From NCBI RefSeq assembly GCF_009870125.1, contig NC_046683.1, forward strand, positions 4,278,001-4,342,000: DNA of 64,000 bases, given 5' to 3'. Origin of the DNA: Drosophila pseudoobscura. Taxonomy: Eukaryota > Arthropoda > Insecta > Diptera > Drosophilidae. Shown piece after piece: positions 22,922-34,913 of this stretch. Each line of letters begins with the position of its first letter. Position 1 is the stretch's first letter. A program made the position numbers and the translations under genes. Below the pieces are notes generated by a model. It was not told the origin of the DNA. It made no database searches and saw nothing but the letters and a program-made list of their open reading frames with translations.

Positions 22922-25900
22922 GTATGTAGATTGTTCCCAAAACGCCTGATACGAATTCGAAATTTTTAGAGTAATTGTGGCCAGAAAGTTGGCCAAAACC
23001 GAAACCTCTCTAGTGAACCAAAGCCGAGCCCCAGCCCCGGATGATATTTTGAAATATTTTATATTAGATAAACGGCATGTGTATCAATAATTAATCTACA
23101 TATATGTACGTCGTACGGACAGACCTTTGGATGTGTGTATGAGCTGGTACATCCGCAGTTAATCATGCTCGAAAATCGCGCACAACTAAGCAAATCTCAA
23201 AATTGAAATTCACGCGAAATAGCGATAAGAACTTCTCGTGAGTGGAAAGAGAAAAAGCAGGAAGAAAAGCAACCAATGAGAATTGTCAGTTGGATTGGTT
23301 GTTTAATTTCAATCCTCTCCTTCTGCAACGCTTCTTCCTCCACATCCTCCTTCTCCTCCTATACAGCCAGGCTGTTCCGATTGCCACATTTACCGGAATC
23401 AAAGACTTCAGTGATTGGTGTTCGAAATTGATATTGAAAATGAGAGCAATCAAGTATTGTGTGCTGTGTGAGTGTGAATGGAAAACTGAAAACTGAAAGT
23501 GATCAGTGATCATTCCTCAATGCTTGTAATGGATGTAATATCCTCTCTCACCGCTGGTTTCCAATATATGTTAGCTTGTGATACTGGGTGAAGTGTATCT
23601 GGGTTGTCGCCTTGGCCGTCTGTACTTCTTGCTGCTGCTGCCAGTCCATGCACTGGTGTTGGTGGTGTTTCTGTTTTGGCGCGCTTAAAAGGCGTGAAAG
23701 TCATTGTCCAACAACGTTTGATGTTGCTGCCTATGGGATGGGGGGGAAGGGGGGGTGGATGTAATGGAATCGAAATTGAGAACTGGGGAAACTGGGAACC
23801 GGTGCTCGGATGCCAATGGAATGGTGTGCAAAACTCTCCTTCTGCTCCAGTCCACTCGACATCCACGGGACTTGGATTTGCTTTCCTCTTCACCTCACAC
23901 ACACGCACACACAGATATACAAATACAGACACCATCGGTAAGAAACACGATCGCATCATCAGAATAAGAGTTCTGTTTCTGTGAAGTAGCTTCTACTGCC
24001 ACTGCCACTGCTGCCCATCGTCTGTCCTCTTGACGGTCCGTCTTGGCCAGCCTGCGTGTCTCGCATTCCCTGCTTAGCCCTCATCGTCGTTGTCGTGGTC
24101 GTCTGTGTCTGCGTCTGCATCGTCGACAGCGGTACTTGAGCCCACTTGGAGACAGTCGTTGTTATCTGCTTGTTGTCTGCCTCTCCTTCTTCTGGTGGCT
24201 GGCTGCGAGGGCATCTCGGGGAGCATGGCCATGGCCATTCGATTGGTGATGATCAGCGATCACTACTGTCCGTAGCCGTTCCGAATGCATAATTGAAGCA
24301 TCTTGGGTCTGTCTAACCGACTTGGGCAATGACAATTAACGGCACCTGCTTGGGCTTGGGCTCTGTCATTGGGCTGTGGGCTGGTGCTGGACTCAGCAAG
24401 AGTATCCATGTGTCGACTGTTGCCGTCCTGTCTGCTTATTTGCTGAAGGTGGTTTTTTCTTGGTGTTTCTCAGCGTCTCTTGGTGTGCTTGTGTACATAT
24501 GTGAGTGTGTATGTGTGTGCGTTGGTTCATTAAGCAAACAGAGCTGCAAGTGTTGTTGTTGCTGAGCACGGACATCATTTAAATCGGTAGCCCCGACCCG
24601 GCCCGGCCCGGCCCGACCGACTCAATTCCATGCTCTCGTTGATCAGCATTTGCCGATCGTCCTCTCTCTCTTTCGCTCTATCTCTCTCAGTCTCTCGTGG
24701 CCCCTTCTGCTCTTTGTATGTGTGGATGTGCATTTGAAATCCTTTTAGCCCTTGCCCTTTCGCCCCCTCATGCTGTCATGAAGGTGCCTGCCCATGTACC
24801 TGTCGGGTATGGTTCGATTTGGAGTGTCTGTCTGGACGACGCGTCGTCGGTCCCGCGTGTCCCTTCCTCTCCAACTCCCGCACGCTCCTGCTCCTACTGG
24901 AAGTCACACTGACCAGGAGGCAGGAGGACAGCTTCTTGTTCTCGTTTTTTTATTTATTTACTTTTTTTTTGTATCTTGTGCCGTGTTTTGTGTTTCTTTA
25001 TTTTCACATTTCATCGTCGCCTATTTGTTGTTGCCTGCTTCTTTATTTTCCTGGTAATAAGGTGTGAGAAAGGCAATAATCGTAAAGAGCTAACAAATTG
25101 TTGTTGCTGTAGCTGCTTCTGGCTCTTCCTCTGTCTCTGTCTCTGCCTCTGCCGCTGCTGCTGCCGCTGCTTCTCCCTCTGCTTTTGTGTCTGCTGCTGT
25201 TCCCACTTGATTGTCTCTCTGCAGTGCCACTGCTTTGGCTAATGCTGTCCAAGGTATATTGAATCGAAGGTAATTCAGTCCCGCTCTCTGACTTCGGCTC
25301 CGGCTCCGGCTGTTTCGCCAATTTTTCTATCTCTCGCTTTATCTGCACATTCAATGCATATTTATACCCGATAATCAACGAGTAAAGGGATATATTCGTT
25401 TTATGGTAGATGTGGACATGTGTAACACCCAGAAGGAAGCGTTTTCGCTTGGATCCTGAATCAGTTTGGATCATTATTATATCTAGAATGAAGACATAAA
25501 TTTGCATGCGCAGAGAAAAAGATACAGATCAAGAGGAATACAAAACAGTCACAGAAAAATTAAAACAAAGGGTAGAGCCGCGGCCCCTGCCGTTCGTTTG
25601 CTTTATTTATTCTCTAAGGGCGGCCTCTCCTTTCATCTAATATACCTTGGTCACTAACTTGGCTACTGCTGTCGCTGCCGCTGAGTCCGATGCTTTTCTG
25701 TTGGTGTCTTTTGTTTTTGTTGATTTCACGCTAAAATGTTAATCTGTGTCCCTTTTTGTCTTGTTGTCCGGCCCGGGCTCCCCTCCAGCCAGAAGCAATT
25801 ACATCGTTGACGACAAAACATCGTCTCATGGGAGATGAAGATCTTCATTCCATCGACCAGATACCAGATACCAGATATGGGGTTTGATAATAGTCTTGCC

Positions 25901-27660
25901 CGCTTCTCTCTTCTGACAACGCTGCCACACCGAGATGATACATACACATACACATACACATAAAAATGCCCGTATACTCGTATGCATGTACATACATGTA
26001 TGTTTTTAGGGAAATTAAATCTGTGGTATATAGAGAACCGTTACTTTCTAGGCGTATGTACAAACATATTGTAGTACGATTTCCCTTTTACTTGGATGCA
26101 GATCGAAGACATCCAAAGTCAAGGCTAAGACATGTGAAATATCCTTGCCATCAATCAATCAATCAATCAATCAATTCCAATCTTCTCTATACACATGCAT
26201 ACACATTTTTGAATTGCCATTACGATTTTATTTCCCATTCCATTCCCCTTCACATTAGGATTTCGATTATATTTAGCTTCGATGCCGATTTGGATTCCGA
26301 TCTATGATCTCGTGCACAGCCAGAGCGCCAGTCCGCCTGGCCCCTTATCATTCGAGCTTTAATTAGTAAAAAATAAAAATAAATAATTTCAAAACAAATG
26401 ATGGAATTATGTGGAATTGGAGCTATGGCCCCGGGCCCCAGGCCCCAATCCCCAACGCCGGTTCCCGAACCCAATTCAGATCTCGATCGCTGCCGTGTGT
26501 CATACAATAATCGTATATTGCGTTGTACTTACGCGATTATATGCCCAAGCATTTCCGTCTACAATCCCTTATTGAGTCTACGTTCACCCCAAAACGAAGC
26601 CAAGGGCTTCACCCAGAAATTCAATTACGTGGGTGAGCCGTCATGGGTCTGGGAAATAGCAATTAGTTCACTTAATAAAATCATTTCCCAGGGAGTAGTC
26701 GCACCACACTCTGCTCTCTTCATTCTCCATCCTGTGTTTATAGTCTTTTCGGAGCTAAGGCCAGATGTCATTATCTCCAAGTAATTCCCCATAATCGCCA
26801 TGTTTGATCTTATTAAGACAGCTTAACTTGTTTCTTGCCCATCATCGTTTCTCTCTCTCGCCTTGCCAGCCACTGCTTCATCCCCATCCCCATCTCCATC
26901 CTCAGCCCATTCATACGTGATGGGCAGACAACGATTAGTGACTGCTCGATCGATCGTTTGGTCCGGTCCGCTGTCCGTTTATTCCTCCTCCTTCAGTCCG
27001 TCCGTCCGTCCGTCCGTCCGCCCTTCTGTCCGCTCACTGGTCGGTTGTGTTGCATCGTCTGGCCTTCTGTCTGAGGGCTTCCTCGTTGACTTGGGTAACT
27101 TCACACCAGCCAAAGTGCTAACAACTTTGTACCTGCTCTCTCACCCTCTCCTGTGCTCTCCACTGCTCTCCTCCTCTCCTCTCCAGTCTTATCTGTCGCT
27201 CTTGTGCATCTGAAGTCTGGAGCTGGAGTTGTGGCTATACTCGTACATTGGAGTACACACATCGTGTGAGAAATTAGTGGCATTATTCCCTTCTATAATA
27301 TTAAAGGATATTTAGATCGTCAGATATTGAGATCCCCATATAGCATAATGTTATAACTATGCAATACATATGACGCATGGTTCACGGATCTGAACGATCT
27401 TGATAATCATTTTTGTGAGTGCAGCATGAAACCGAAACCCTGCCCCATCCATAAATAGAAATCTGCTGGCCAGCATAAAGTAGCGAATCCGAAACGCAAA
27501 TAGATCGCTGGAGGGTCTGGGTCTGGGTCTGTAAATATGGCAAGAGATAAATAAACACAGTGACCGGAGATGAGATGGCAGTGCCTGAATAGGCAACGGA
27601 TACCCTTAGCTCTTATCGAGCTTTCTTATTAATTCGCAATTGTTTGTTTTCATTGGCTCG
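22922..27660. other. Non-coding stretch, probable shf 5' intron
   Basis: I see no coding exon. Features are pyrimidine-rich and CTGCTG-type repeats (23625-23645, 25130-25200), TG repeats near 24498-24520, CAAT repeats at about 26152-26172 and a (GTCC)n run at about 26994-27022. GGCCC repeats lie near 24598-24618. Open frames such as 25043-25507 on the minus strand are translations of arginine/serine-type simple sequence. Confidence 0.45.
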
Positions 27661-27676
27661 CCTAGAGGAGGGAAAT

Positions 27677-30600
27677 ATGACACAACAGAGCTTTGGGTGC
27701 TTGGTCAAGTGGTTCTATCTGGTGCTGATTGTCCACACCTTGCTCTGCATCGGACAGCTCGAGTGTCGGCAGCATCACAATCGCAATAGCAACAGCAACA
27801 ACAACAACAACAACAACAACAGCAACAGAAGAGCAGACTCATCGAGTTCGGAGGAGAACCACGGAAGTAATACCAGTGACGGCATCGACAGCTTCACGGA
27901 GAACGAGGCCAGCATTGGCCATGGACCGCGCCGGGGCCAAAGGAAGAAACAGCAGGGCGGCAGCGGCAATGGGAACGGGAATGGGAATGGCAACAATCGA
28001 CACAATCGGATGGAGGAGAACGGCATTTCGCTATGGATCAATGAGCAGCAGCTGAAGATGCTGAGCGGTGAGCAGATCCCTGAAAATATCCGGCGGAAAC
28101 CCCATGCTCATGGATCTACGAATCCCTACCCCCCTGCCCCTCTGCCCCTTGCAGCTCTTTACTTTCCGCAGGGCTACTCGGATCGCATCTATGCCATACA
28201 CAACAGCCTGGTGACGAACGACCTAAGGGACACGACCCTGTACAACTTCCTGGTGATCCCGTCCGAGGTGAACTACGTGAATTTCACATGGAAATCGGGC
28301 AGACGCAAGTACTTCTATGACTTTGATCGGCTGCAGACGATGGACGACAGCATCTTGAAGGCGCCAACGCTGTCGATCCGCAAGAGCGGACGGATACCGC
28401 AGGAGCAGAAAAGTAAGTTATTAATGTCTTACGTCTCACGTCCATCGAGGCTATGCAAACCGATCCGATCCGGCAAACGAACCTCACTCCAAGCTAGATT
28501 TTAGCATATTCCTGCCCTGCACTGGCAACAGCTCGGGCACCGCCTCCTTCAATGTGGGCCTCAAGATCCAGACGCGCAACAACAAGCCGCTCTCAGGCAC
28601 ACCCATTCGCCTCAACTTCAAAAAGGAATGCGCCCATAGAGGTGTGTATGATATAGACGCTTCCAACCCTACTTCACTAACAACTTTGCAAGGTAGTGTA
28701 TATGATATATCAACCAAAATGCTTTTATCTAGTGTAATTGTAGTCTCTAGAATAGAAATAGAATGTAAATAGATTTTTGGCATGCATCACACGCATCACA
28801 TGCTCGTAGCATATCCATCTATCATTGAGCCATGCATGCAATCAGATCACATCACATTTCCTTTCCATGCCATTCCCCATTCTCCATTCTTCATTCTTCA
28901 TTGTGCATTCTACCCCTTGTAATATCTATCGCCTACGCTATGTTTTAAGCTTAAAGCAGCAAAGCAACTCCACTCCACCATCTACCATATGTATATGTAT
29001 TTTCTACCATATAAAACTTGAGTCTATGTCTAAGCTTGTTCTCACGAGGATATGGATGTCACAGACTAACGAACAGGCAGACGTGACGGATAGATAGACA
29101 CATGTACATACAATATACTCGATTCGTATACTCTATACGAATCCTTAGAGTACATATGTATTTCCAGTCTCTTTTCTTCTGTTCTTTTCTCTTTCCAACA
29201 ATCGATTCAAGTTCAAATTCGAATGGGATTCAAATCTCGAAAAGTTCGTTCCGACATTGTCAAGCCCAAAACGTTTTTGTACATACATATAGTCATCCAT
29301 CCACATCCACCTCCATGTCCATGTCCATGTCCATATACATCCATCTCTCCCGATTGTCGTATGCTACTTCGTCCTTTGTACGTGGGGCTGCTGCTTAAAT
29401 GTTGCTCTTTTTAATCTGAGAGACTAGCTCTCACCGATTCTTGTTGAATGTTTATGAGTGTTGTAATGTGAAGGATGTAACTAAACTAAAAAAACTTAAG
29501 CTCCCGATCCAGAATGCAGTTTGAAGTGCGGCAAGAATGGCTACTGCAACGAGCACCACATCTGCAAGTGCCATGTGGGCTACACTGGTATGTACTGCGA
29601 GACGGCCTTCTGTTTCCCGCAATGCCTCAACGGTGGCAACTGCACGGCGCCGTCAGTCTGCACCTGTCCGGAGGGCTATCAGGGCACCCAGTGCGAAGGT
29701 GGTGAGTACACTACACAGTTTAATAGTTTAACGATTCAGTCTATCTTTAATGCTTAGCGTGGGGCGTGGGTAGAGGGTAGAGGGTAGACAGACAGATAAC
29801 TTTGGGTCCTAATTCTGTGCACAATATTTACAAAAAGTTGAAATGTGTATATCTAGATCTTCTTCGATATAGCAATGGCCGTTTTGCAGCCGAATTTGAT
29901 GACCTCAGTCATTGCCTGATAGAAGGGCGCTTGCTCCGCCCCGCAATCGATGCCGGTGTCGTGGTGCTCTTGCTCCTCGTCCCGAAACTTTGTGATTGTC
30001 TCCAGCAGTTCCTGCAGATAATTCAAAATTGATTTAGTCCGCACATTTCTTGTACCTTAGTATGTGCAATATAGTGATACCCTACCTTGTCGGGATTTGG
30101 TGATTCCATAATCTGACGCAGCTGATCATTGTAGTGCTCCACAATCACCGTCTCCACTGCCACGGTGCAGGCCATTGCCGCCTTCTCGCCCATTAAAGCG
30201 GTACCGGCGCCCAGAACAAACCCGGCCACATTCCAGATGGGCGTCATGACTGTGGGACGAACTCTATGCTGCTGGATGAGCTGCTCGAATTGGGCACGAT
30301 GGCACTTCTCCTGCTCCCACATATGCCCAATGGTCTTGCCCAAGGGCCCGTTACCTAGTATAGCCATTTGGCCGGCGTAGATGCGATCGGCGCCCAGTTC
30401 CCCGGCATGATCGACGCGTATTATTTCATCGGTCAGGGCATTGGCACGTGGACGCAGGGGGTTTCCGGCTCCAGCTTCAGATCCCGATGATGCTGTGTTT
30501 TTGTTGCTAAGGCATCGCACGGTCAGCAGCCGGGCTTCCGGCCGAAAGAGGACGCTTCTCAGCATTGGGGCTGCAACAGAAGTAGATTTAAATAATTTAA

Positions 30601-31082
30601 AAAATTGTATCCCCAGGTATTTGCAAAGAGAAGTGCTTGAATGGCGGCAAGTGCATACAGAAGGACAAATGCCAGTGCTCCAAGGGATACTATGGCCTGC
30701 ACTGCGAGTACTGTGAGTATAAGCCATGCTCTGTGTAATGTGTCGTGTAACTGTTTTACCATCCCTTCTGTGGCCCTGTGTTATAGCCAAATGTGTGATT
30801 CCCTGCCAGAACGGAGGCCGATGCATCGGCAACAACATGTGCCGCTGCACGACCGGACTGAGCGGCATGCACTGCGAGATAGGACGCAAGCAACGCTCCA
30901 TCTGCAAGTGCCGCAACGGCACCTGTATAACGAACAAGAAGTGCAAGTGCCATCCCGGCTTTTACGGACGCCACTGTAATGGTCGTAAGTAGCTGGTCCT
31001 GATCTCAATTTCGCTCCACTAATTCCCTTTCGCCCCTTTAAACCCTTCCCCAATCACAGGCAAGCGACGTCATGCCCATTGA
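27677..31082 (+). CDS. shf: Shifted (Shf), secreted WIF-1-like protein for Hedgehog movement
   Basis: Shf is the fly WIF-1 relative. In Drosophila it acts in the extracellular matrix with heparan sulphate glypicans to stabilise and spread Hedgehog. Seven coding exons join in frame: 27677-28067, 28155-28412, 28498-28692, 29513-29701, 30617-30712, 30787-30984 and 31060-31082, giving 449 residues. I chose ATG 27677 because MTQQSFGCLVKWFYLVLIVH gives a hydrophobic signal segment. An Asn/Ser-rich low-complexity region (about 35-110) follows, then the WIF domain (about 117-281). Five EGF-like repeats with regular cysteines follow (about 282-440), and the end is basic (NGRKRRHAH). The Asn tract is encoded by CAA repeats. 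The intron between 29701 and 30617 contains Coq7 on the other strand. Confidence 0.95.
28693..29512 (+). other. shf intron 3
   Basis: An 820-base intron between the WIF-domain exon and the first EGF exon. It has imperfect CATTCTTCATT and CCATGTCCATGT repeats (28880-28905, 29300-29335). No coding exon or RNA gene was recognised. Confidence 0.6.
29853..30565 (-). CDS. Coq7: Coq7, 5-demethoxyubiquinone hydroxylase
   Basis: COQ7 is the mitochondrial di-iron enzyme that hydroxylates demethoxyubiquinone in the penultimate step of ubiquinone synthesis. There are two exons on the minus strand, 30565-30086 and 30011-29853, joined in phase at AAG|GAA, giving 212 residues. The N-terminus (MLRSVLFRPEARLLTVRCLS) is basic and amphipathic, as expected for mitochondrial import. 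Iron-ligand motifs are visible in order: DHAGELGA, WEQEKCH (E..H), VETVIVEH and DEEQEHHD (E..H). The gene lies entirely within a shf intron on the opposite strand. The sequence just before the ATG reads TTCTGTTGCAG, so an upstream non-coding exon is possible. Confidence 0.95.
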
Positions 31083-31301
31083 ATCATGCTGGGCTGCTGG
31101 GTGGCTGGGCGGCTGGATGGCTGGTCGAAGACGCAGGCACCATTGCATTCCCCGATTTCCCCACGGTTTCAATCACACGATCAATCGCACTCGATACATT
31201 GAATTTACAACTTTTCTATTAAACCACAACAACAGCGAAAATGGATGAAACAAAAATAATACTAATTGTGATACAAACTTTTTGTAATTTAACATTTTTT
31301 A

Positions 31302-31307
31302 AATAAA
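31302..31307 (+). terminator. AATAAA polyadenylation signal of shf
   Basis: AATAAA lies about 220 bases after the shf stop codon in an AT-rich stretch, and is the first canonical signal downstream. Confidence 0.5.
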
Positions 31308-31533
31308 AACAAAATCTTAGAGCGTCTTTGCTTTCGATTGGGGTAGGGGATCGGGACTGTCACAAGAACAGGCCGCTGTCAGGGGGAAGTGTTGCTGTCC
31401 TGTCGGTTCGGGTGCACGCTCCTGGATCAAGTACATGACTTACCCATTGTGTTACTTAAGATTTTTAACACCCAATATTAATAATAAAGACTAAAATCTG
31501 GAAGCGGCTGACAGTGTTATTGTTATGTGCACA

Positions 31534-31830
31534 CCAGGGCTGGGAGCTCAGTGCTCACCTGCTACTTGTCACAAGTATTTTTTAGTCACGCCAGTCACGC
31601 ACGCCTCACCTAGCGTCCCAAAAATTATGAATATACCCTCTAGCATGACAAGAATAACTTGGCAATTGGTTATTAGAGCTACAAAAAACTGTGCATCAGT
31701 TATTCACTGGGTATTTTTATTGAAATGGACATGACATGCAGCCCTGGCAATTACTGCCGACAAAGATTGGCGATAGTCCGATCACACACAGCTGTGATAT
31801 TTTCAAACGCTCCAAATTGTTGTTGCTTTC
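31534..31830 (+). promoter_or_regulatory. Probable core promoter of the EcKL-like gene
   Basis: The interval has two CAGGGCTG/CAGCCCTG elements (31534-31543 and 31739-31747) and GGTATTTTTA at 31710-31719. These resemble Drosophila core-promoter motifs of TATA-less genes (Ohler motifs 7 and 6). The EcKL-like start codon is 370 bases further on. A possible leader intron ends at TTGCAG near 32106. The start site itself is inferred. Confidence 0.35.
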
Positions 31831-32115
31831 CGTGGAGGGGATAGGGATACGCGTATCTTGATTAGATTCCATCAAGATCATCATCAGTGACTGCTGAAAG
31901 GGGTGGTGGTCCTACATACATACGTATGTACGTATACACGCATATAAAACCAGCGCCCTAATTTGCTCCAACAGTCGCCTTCTGATCGCCATTATCGTAG
32001 AAACAACGTAAGAGCGAGAGAGACACGAAGAGAGAGAGAGAGTGCCAGGGGTCAAAAAACTGACGGCGAAAGAAACGAAGAGGACACTGAACTTTTTCAA
32101 TTGCAGAAGGACACA

Positions 32116-33600
32116 ATGTCAACCACTCAACAGCAATTGGACTACATTGAGCGGTTCTTAGTTTACGACATCTACAAGTACTTCGGATCGGGTGCATCCT
32201 TGGTATCGCACAGCGTGGAATCCTCCAATGGACTAGACGGCTTCATGTCCGCCCTATACACCGTGCAGTTGGACCTAGAGATAGCTGATAGAAAGCAAAA
32301 GGAGCTGGTTCTGGTCAAGTTCATGAAGGGAACGGAACACTTCCGGGCATCCAGCAATTCGTACATTCAGTTCGCCAACGAGGTATACGCGTACGCCGAA
32401 ATCCTGCCCGCCTACGAGCACCTGTTGCGCAGCAGCCGTCTCAGCAGCGATGTGGTCACCGGTTGGGTGCCGCGTTCCTATGCCGCCCGATACGGACAGA
32501 TCGATGGTAAGGCCGAGCATAGTGTGGAGCATAGTGTGTGCTCGAATCATTCTTAATTTTCAGGCCTGAGTGAAAGTTGCGAGTCAGTGCTGGCTCTAAA
32601 GCACCTGAAGGAAGACGGCTACGAGCTCGGCCCTCGCCTCGTCCTTCGTCGTGATCAACTGGAGGCCATGGTTGGCCTGGTGGGCCCCTTCCATGCCCTC
32701 GGCTATGCCACGCGCATCCTTCAGCCACAAGTTTATGAACGCCTGCGCTCTGGTGTAGTGCCAATGCCATTTGTTAGCAGCACAGGAAAGGGCGTCTTTG
32801 AGGTGCTCTATCGCGTAGCCTTTGACCGCTTCTATGGGTTCTACGATCGCCAGAAGAAGCAGCTGTTGCAGCAGGAGCAAGACGAAGGCTTTGCAGCAGC
32901 CCTGGAACGACTGAGAAAGAAATACTTTGCCCAGCCGGAGCAGCTGATGGAGCGTATACGCACCTCCTCCTTCGATGAGTCGCAGCCAGACAGCTACTTC
33001 TGCACGTTCCTGCACGGCGACTTCAACCGGAACAATGTGCTCTTCCACTATGACGCCGCTGGCACGGTAGACAACATCAAGACCATTGATTTTCAGGAGC
33101 TACGATTCAGCACCACAGCCATCGATCTCAGCTTCTTCATGTACATGAACACGCCCCCCGACGATCGAGAGGAAATTTTTGCCGATCTTCTGAAGAAGTA
33201 CCACAAGAAAATGATCGAAATGCTGGAGCTGGTGCTGCAGCGAAACCAGGATGAGCTCTCCGAGGAGCGGGTGCAGCAGCTGCTTGCCGACTACAGGTGG
33301 GTGTGGTGGAACACCTGAGGAATGCTGAAACTAATTCTCTCTTTGCGGCACAGCTTTGAGCGCTTCGAGGCTCACTTCAAGAGGTACGCTTTCTATGGAG
33401 CAATGGTCGTCATGCATTTCCTTCCCTGGCTGCTAAGCAATGAAACGGACTGTGCGGAGCTCTCCAGGCTCTTTGAGACGGACATGCATAGTCCGGCCTT
33501 CCATCAGCTGTCGCTCGATATTGGCGGAGACGTGGCCAACCTTGAGATCTTCAAGGTGGTGCGTCACGCCTACGAACATGGCTACATGGATGAGATATAG
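32116..33600 (+). CDS. EcKL/CHK kinase-like protein (DUF227 family)
   Basis: This family (ecdysteroid kinase-like, CHK-kinase-like) is related to choline kinases and phosphorylates small molecules, some of them ecdysteroids; the substrate here is unknown. Three exons join in phase: 32116-32506, 32564-33296 and 33354-33600, giving 456 residues. The phosphotransferase signature CTFLHGDFNRNNVLFHY (about residue 281) and the metal-binding IDFQELRFS (about 305) are intact, as is the upstream FVKFMKG/FANEVYAYAEILP region. DLSFFMYMNTPP follows the IDFQ motif, as in relatives. There is no signal peptide, so it is likely cytosolic. The start ATG is followed directly by STTQQQLDYIERF and is in frame with an upstream non-coding stretch. 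In insects these genes usually occur in clusters; this one is alone. Confidence 0.88.
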
Positions 33601-34030
33601 ATACTCACACACGCACACGCTCACGCACATACTGCATATTTTAATTATTATCTGTTAGTATTCTTTAATTTTTAACGAGCTCTGAGCTCTCAGTCTGCAA
33701 ATACATTCCACGAGTTCTTTGGAACCAAACCGTTCGTTCTCGTTCTCCTTCAGGCCTATTCCAGTTGCAATCTAAGACGACAACATGTTGCCTCTGACCT
33801 TGATATACTGAATATTCATGTTATATTCAGTCTTCAGCAGCTTTATCACGAACTTGCCATTGTTTCCAACTATTTGTACAACTGTGGGGGCCATAGCAAA
33901 TGGTGTTGTCGTATTTAAGAAGCATTTAAGACTAGGAATGACGCCAGGAAGCCAACCATTCTCCAGTCTGTGCTCTGCAGTCGAGTGACCCACACACGCA
34001 CGCACGCACAAAAAGCACACGCAGGCAGAC

Positions 34031-34459
34031 ATGCGTTTAATATTATTGTTGTCAATTCTCTTTGTAATCGCCCAGCAAGCCCTATCCTTGGGCAGAGTGG
34101 TGCAAACCAGGCACACATCAGTGGAGGAAGAATGGATGGATAACGGCAACGATGGATATGACGAGTATTCGCTGGAGCAAGACGCTGAGGAGGAGGAGGA
34201 TGGCGATGACAATGACGATGAAGAGCAGCTGCTGCTGCTGAAAGCTGCCGAAAACCCCGTGGATGAGGATGAGGATAGCTGCGAGTACAGCTGCCCGCGC
34301 TACTACCGTCCCGTCTGTGTCCTGCGCAACCACCAGCTGGTGACCTATGCCACGCCCTGCGAGTACTACAATCAGCTGAGATGCACCAGTGTCCGCCAGC
34401 GGCAGGGCCAGACAGTTCCAACCTTTCAGTTTCAATACAATGGAGCGTGTCATCAGTGA
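34031..34459 (+). CDS. Small secreted Kazal-like protein with acidic linker
   Basis: A single-exon gene of 142 residues. The N-terminus MRLILLLSILFVIAQQALSLG is a clear signal peptide. Residues about 35-80 are very acidic (Asp/Glu runs such as EEEEDGDDNDDEE). The C-terminal part has six cysteines, in the pattern C-EYS-C-PRYYRPV-C, then C-EYYNQLR-C and a final C near the end. The C-x7-C block followed by the T-Y-x-x-P-C core is Kazal-like, a fold mostly of serine protease inhibitors and extracellular binding modules. Spacing after the third cysteine is longer than in classical inhibitors, so inhibitory activity is uncertain. I do not assign a named orthologue. It converges with the zinc-finger gene. 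Confidence 0.75.
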   Translation: MRLILLLSILFVIAQQALSLGRVVQTRHTSVEEEWMDNGNDGYDEYSLEQDAEEEEDGDDNDDEEQLLLLKAAENPVDEDEDSCEYSCPRYYRPVCVLRNHQLVTYATPCEYYNQLRCTSVRQRQGQTVPTFQFQYNGACHQ

Positions 34460-34913
34460 AGAATACAAATAATATTATTGATAATAATTGATACTTTGGG
34501 CGTACAAGTAATCGTAAACACTAGGTTTAACTTAACTTACAAAAAAAAAATGTATTTTCTGGTCTTTCCCCGAATATCTCACTGAAAACTAAACCGATTT
34601 CATTATGGCAGAGATAGACAGAGTGACTCTTCCTCTTTCTCTATCTCTCTTTCTATCTCTGTCATAATGATCGCTTGGAAATCGGTTTCAGGGCTTACAA
34701 ATGTAAAAATAATTCTCATCTTGCTTGAAAGCAAACCAAAATTTTGTGTGTATAACATGTATGTTTTTAGTTTGGAACTAGCACAACACCTATCTCTCGC
34801 GTGAAAACAGGCAGTTTCAGAAATGGCTGATCTCATCTCTTGATCTCATAGTTTTTAAGTGTAATTTTAACAGTAATAGTCTTTCTTATGTATGGAGGAT
34901 ACCAGAGACATCC

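Noticed and set aside
25043..25507. 154-codon minus-strand frame
   Set aside because: Most of it is Arg/Ser/Gly repeat from CTGCTG/CTCTGC simple sequence. There are no splice signals or family motif.
26994..27022. (GTCC)n run as a CRISPR-like or regulatory array
   Set aside because: It is a plain tetranucleotide microsatellite without spacers.
31534..31747. CCAGGGCTG ... CAGCCCTGG as terminal inverted repeats of a 214-bp MITE
   Set aside because: The flanking 8-mers (GTGCACAC and CAATTACT) do not match, so no target duplication supports insertion. The elements fit core-promoter motifs better.
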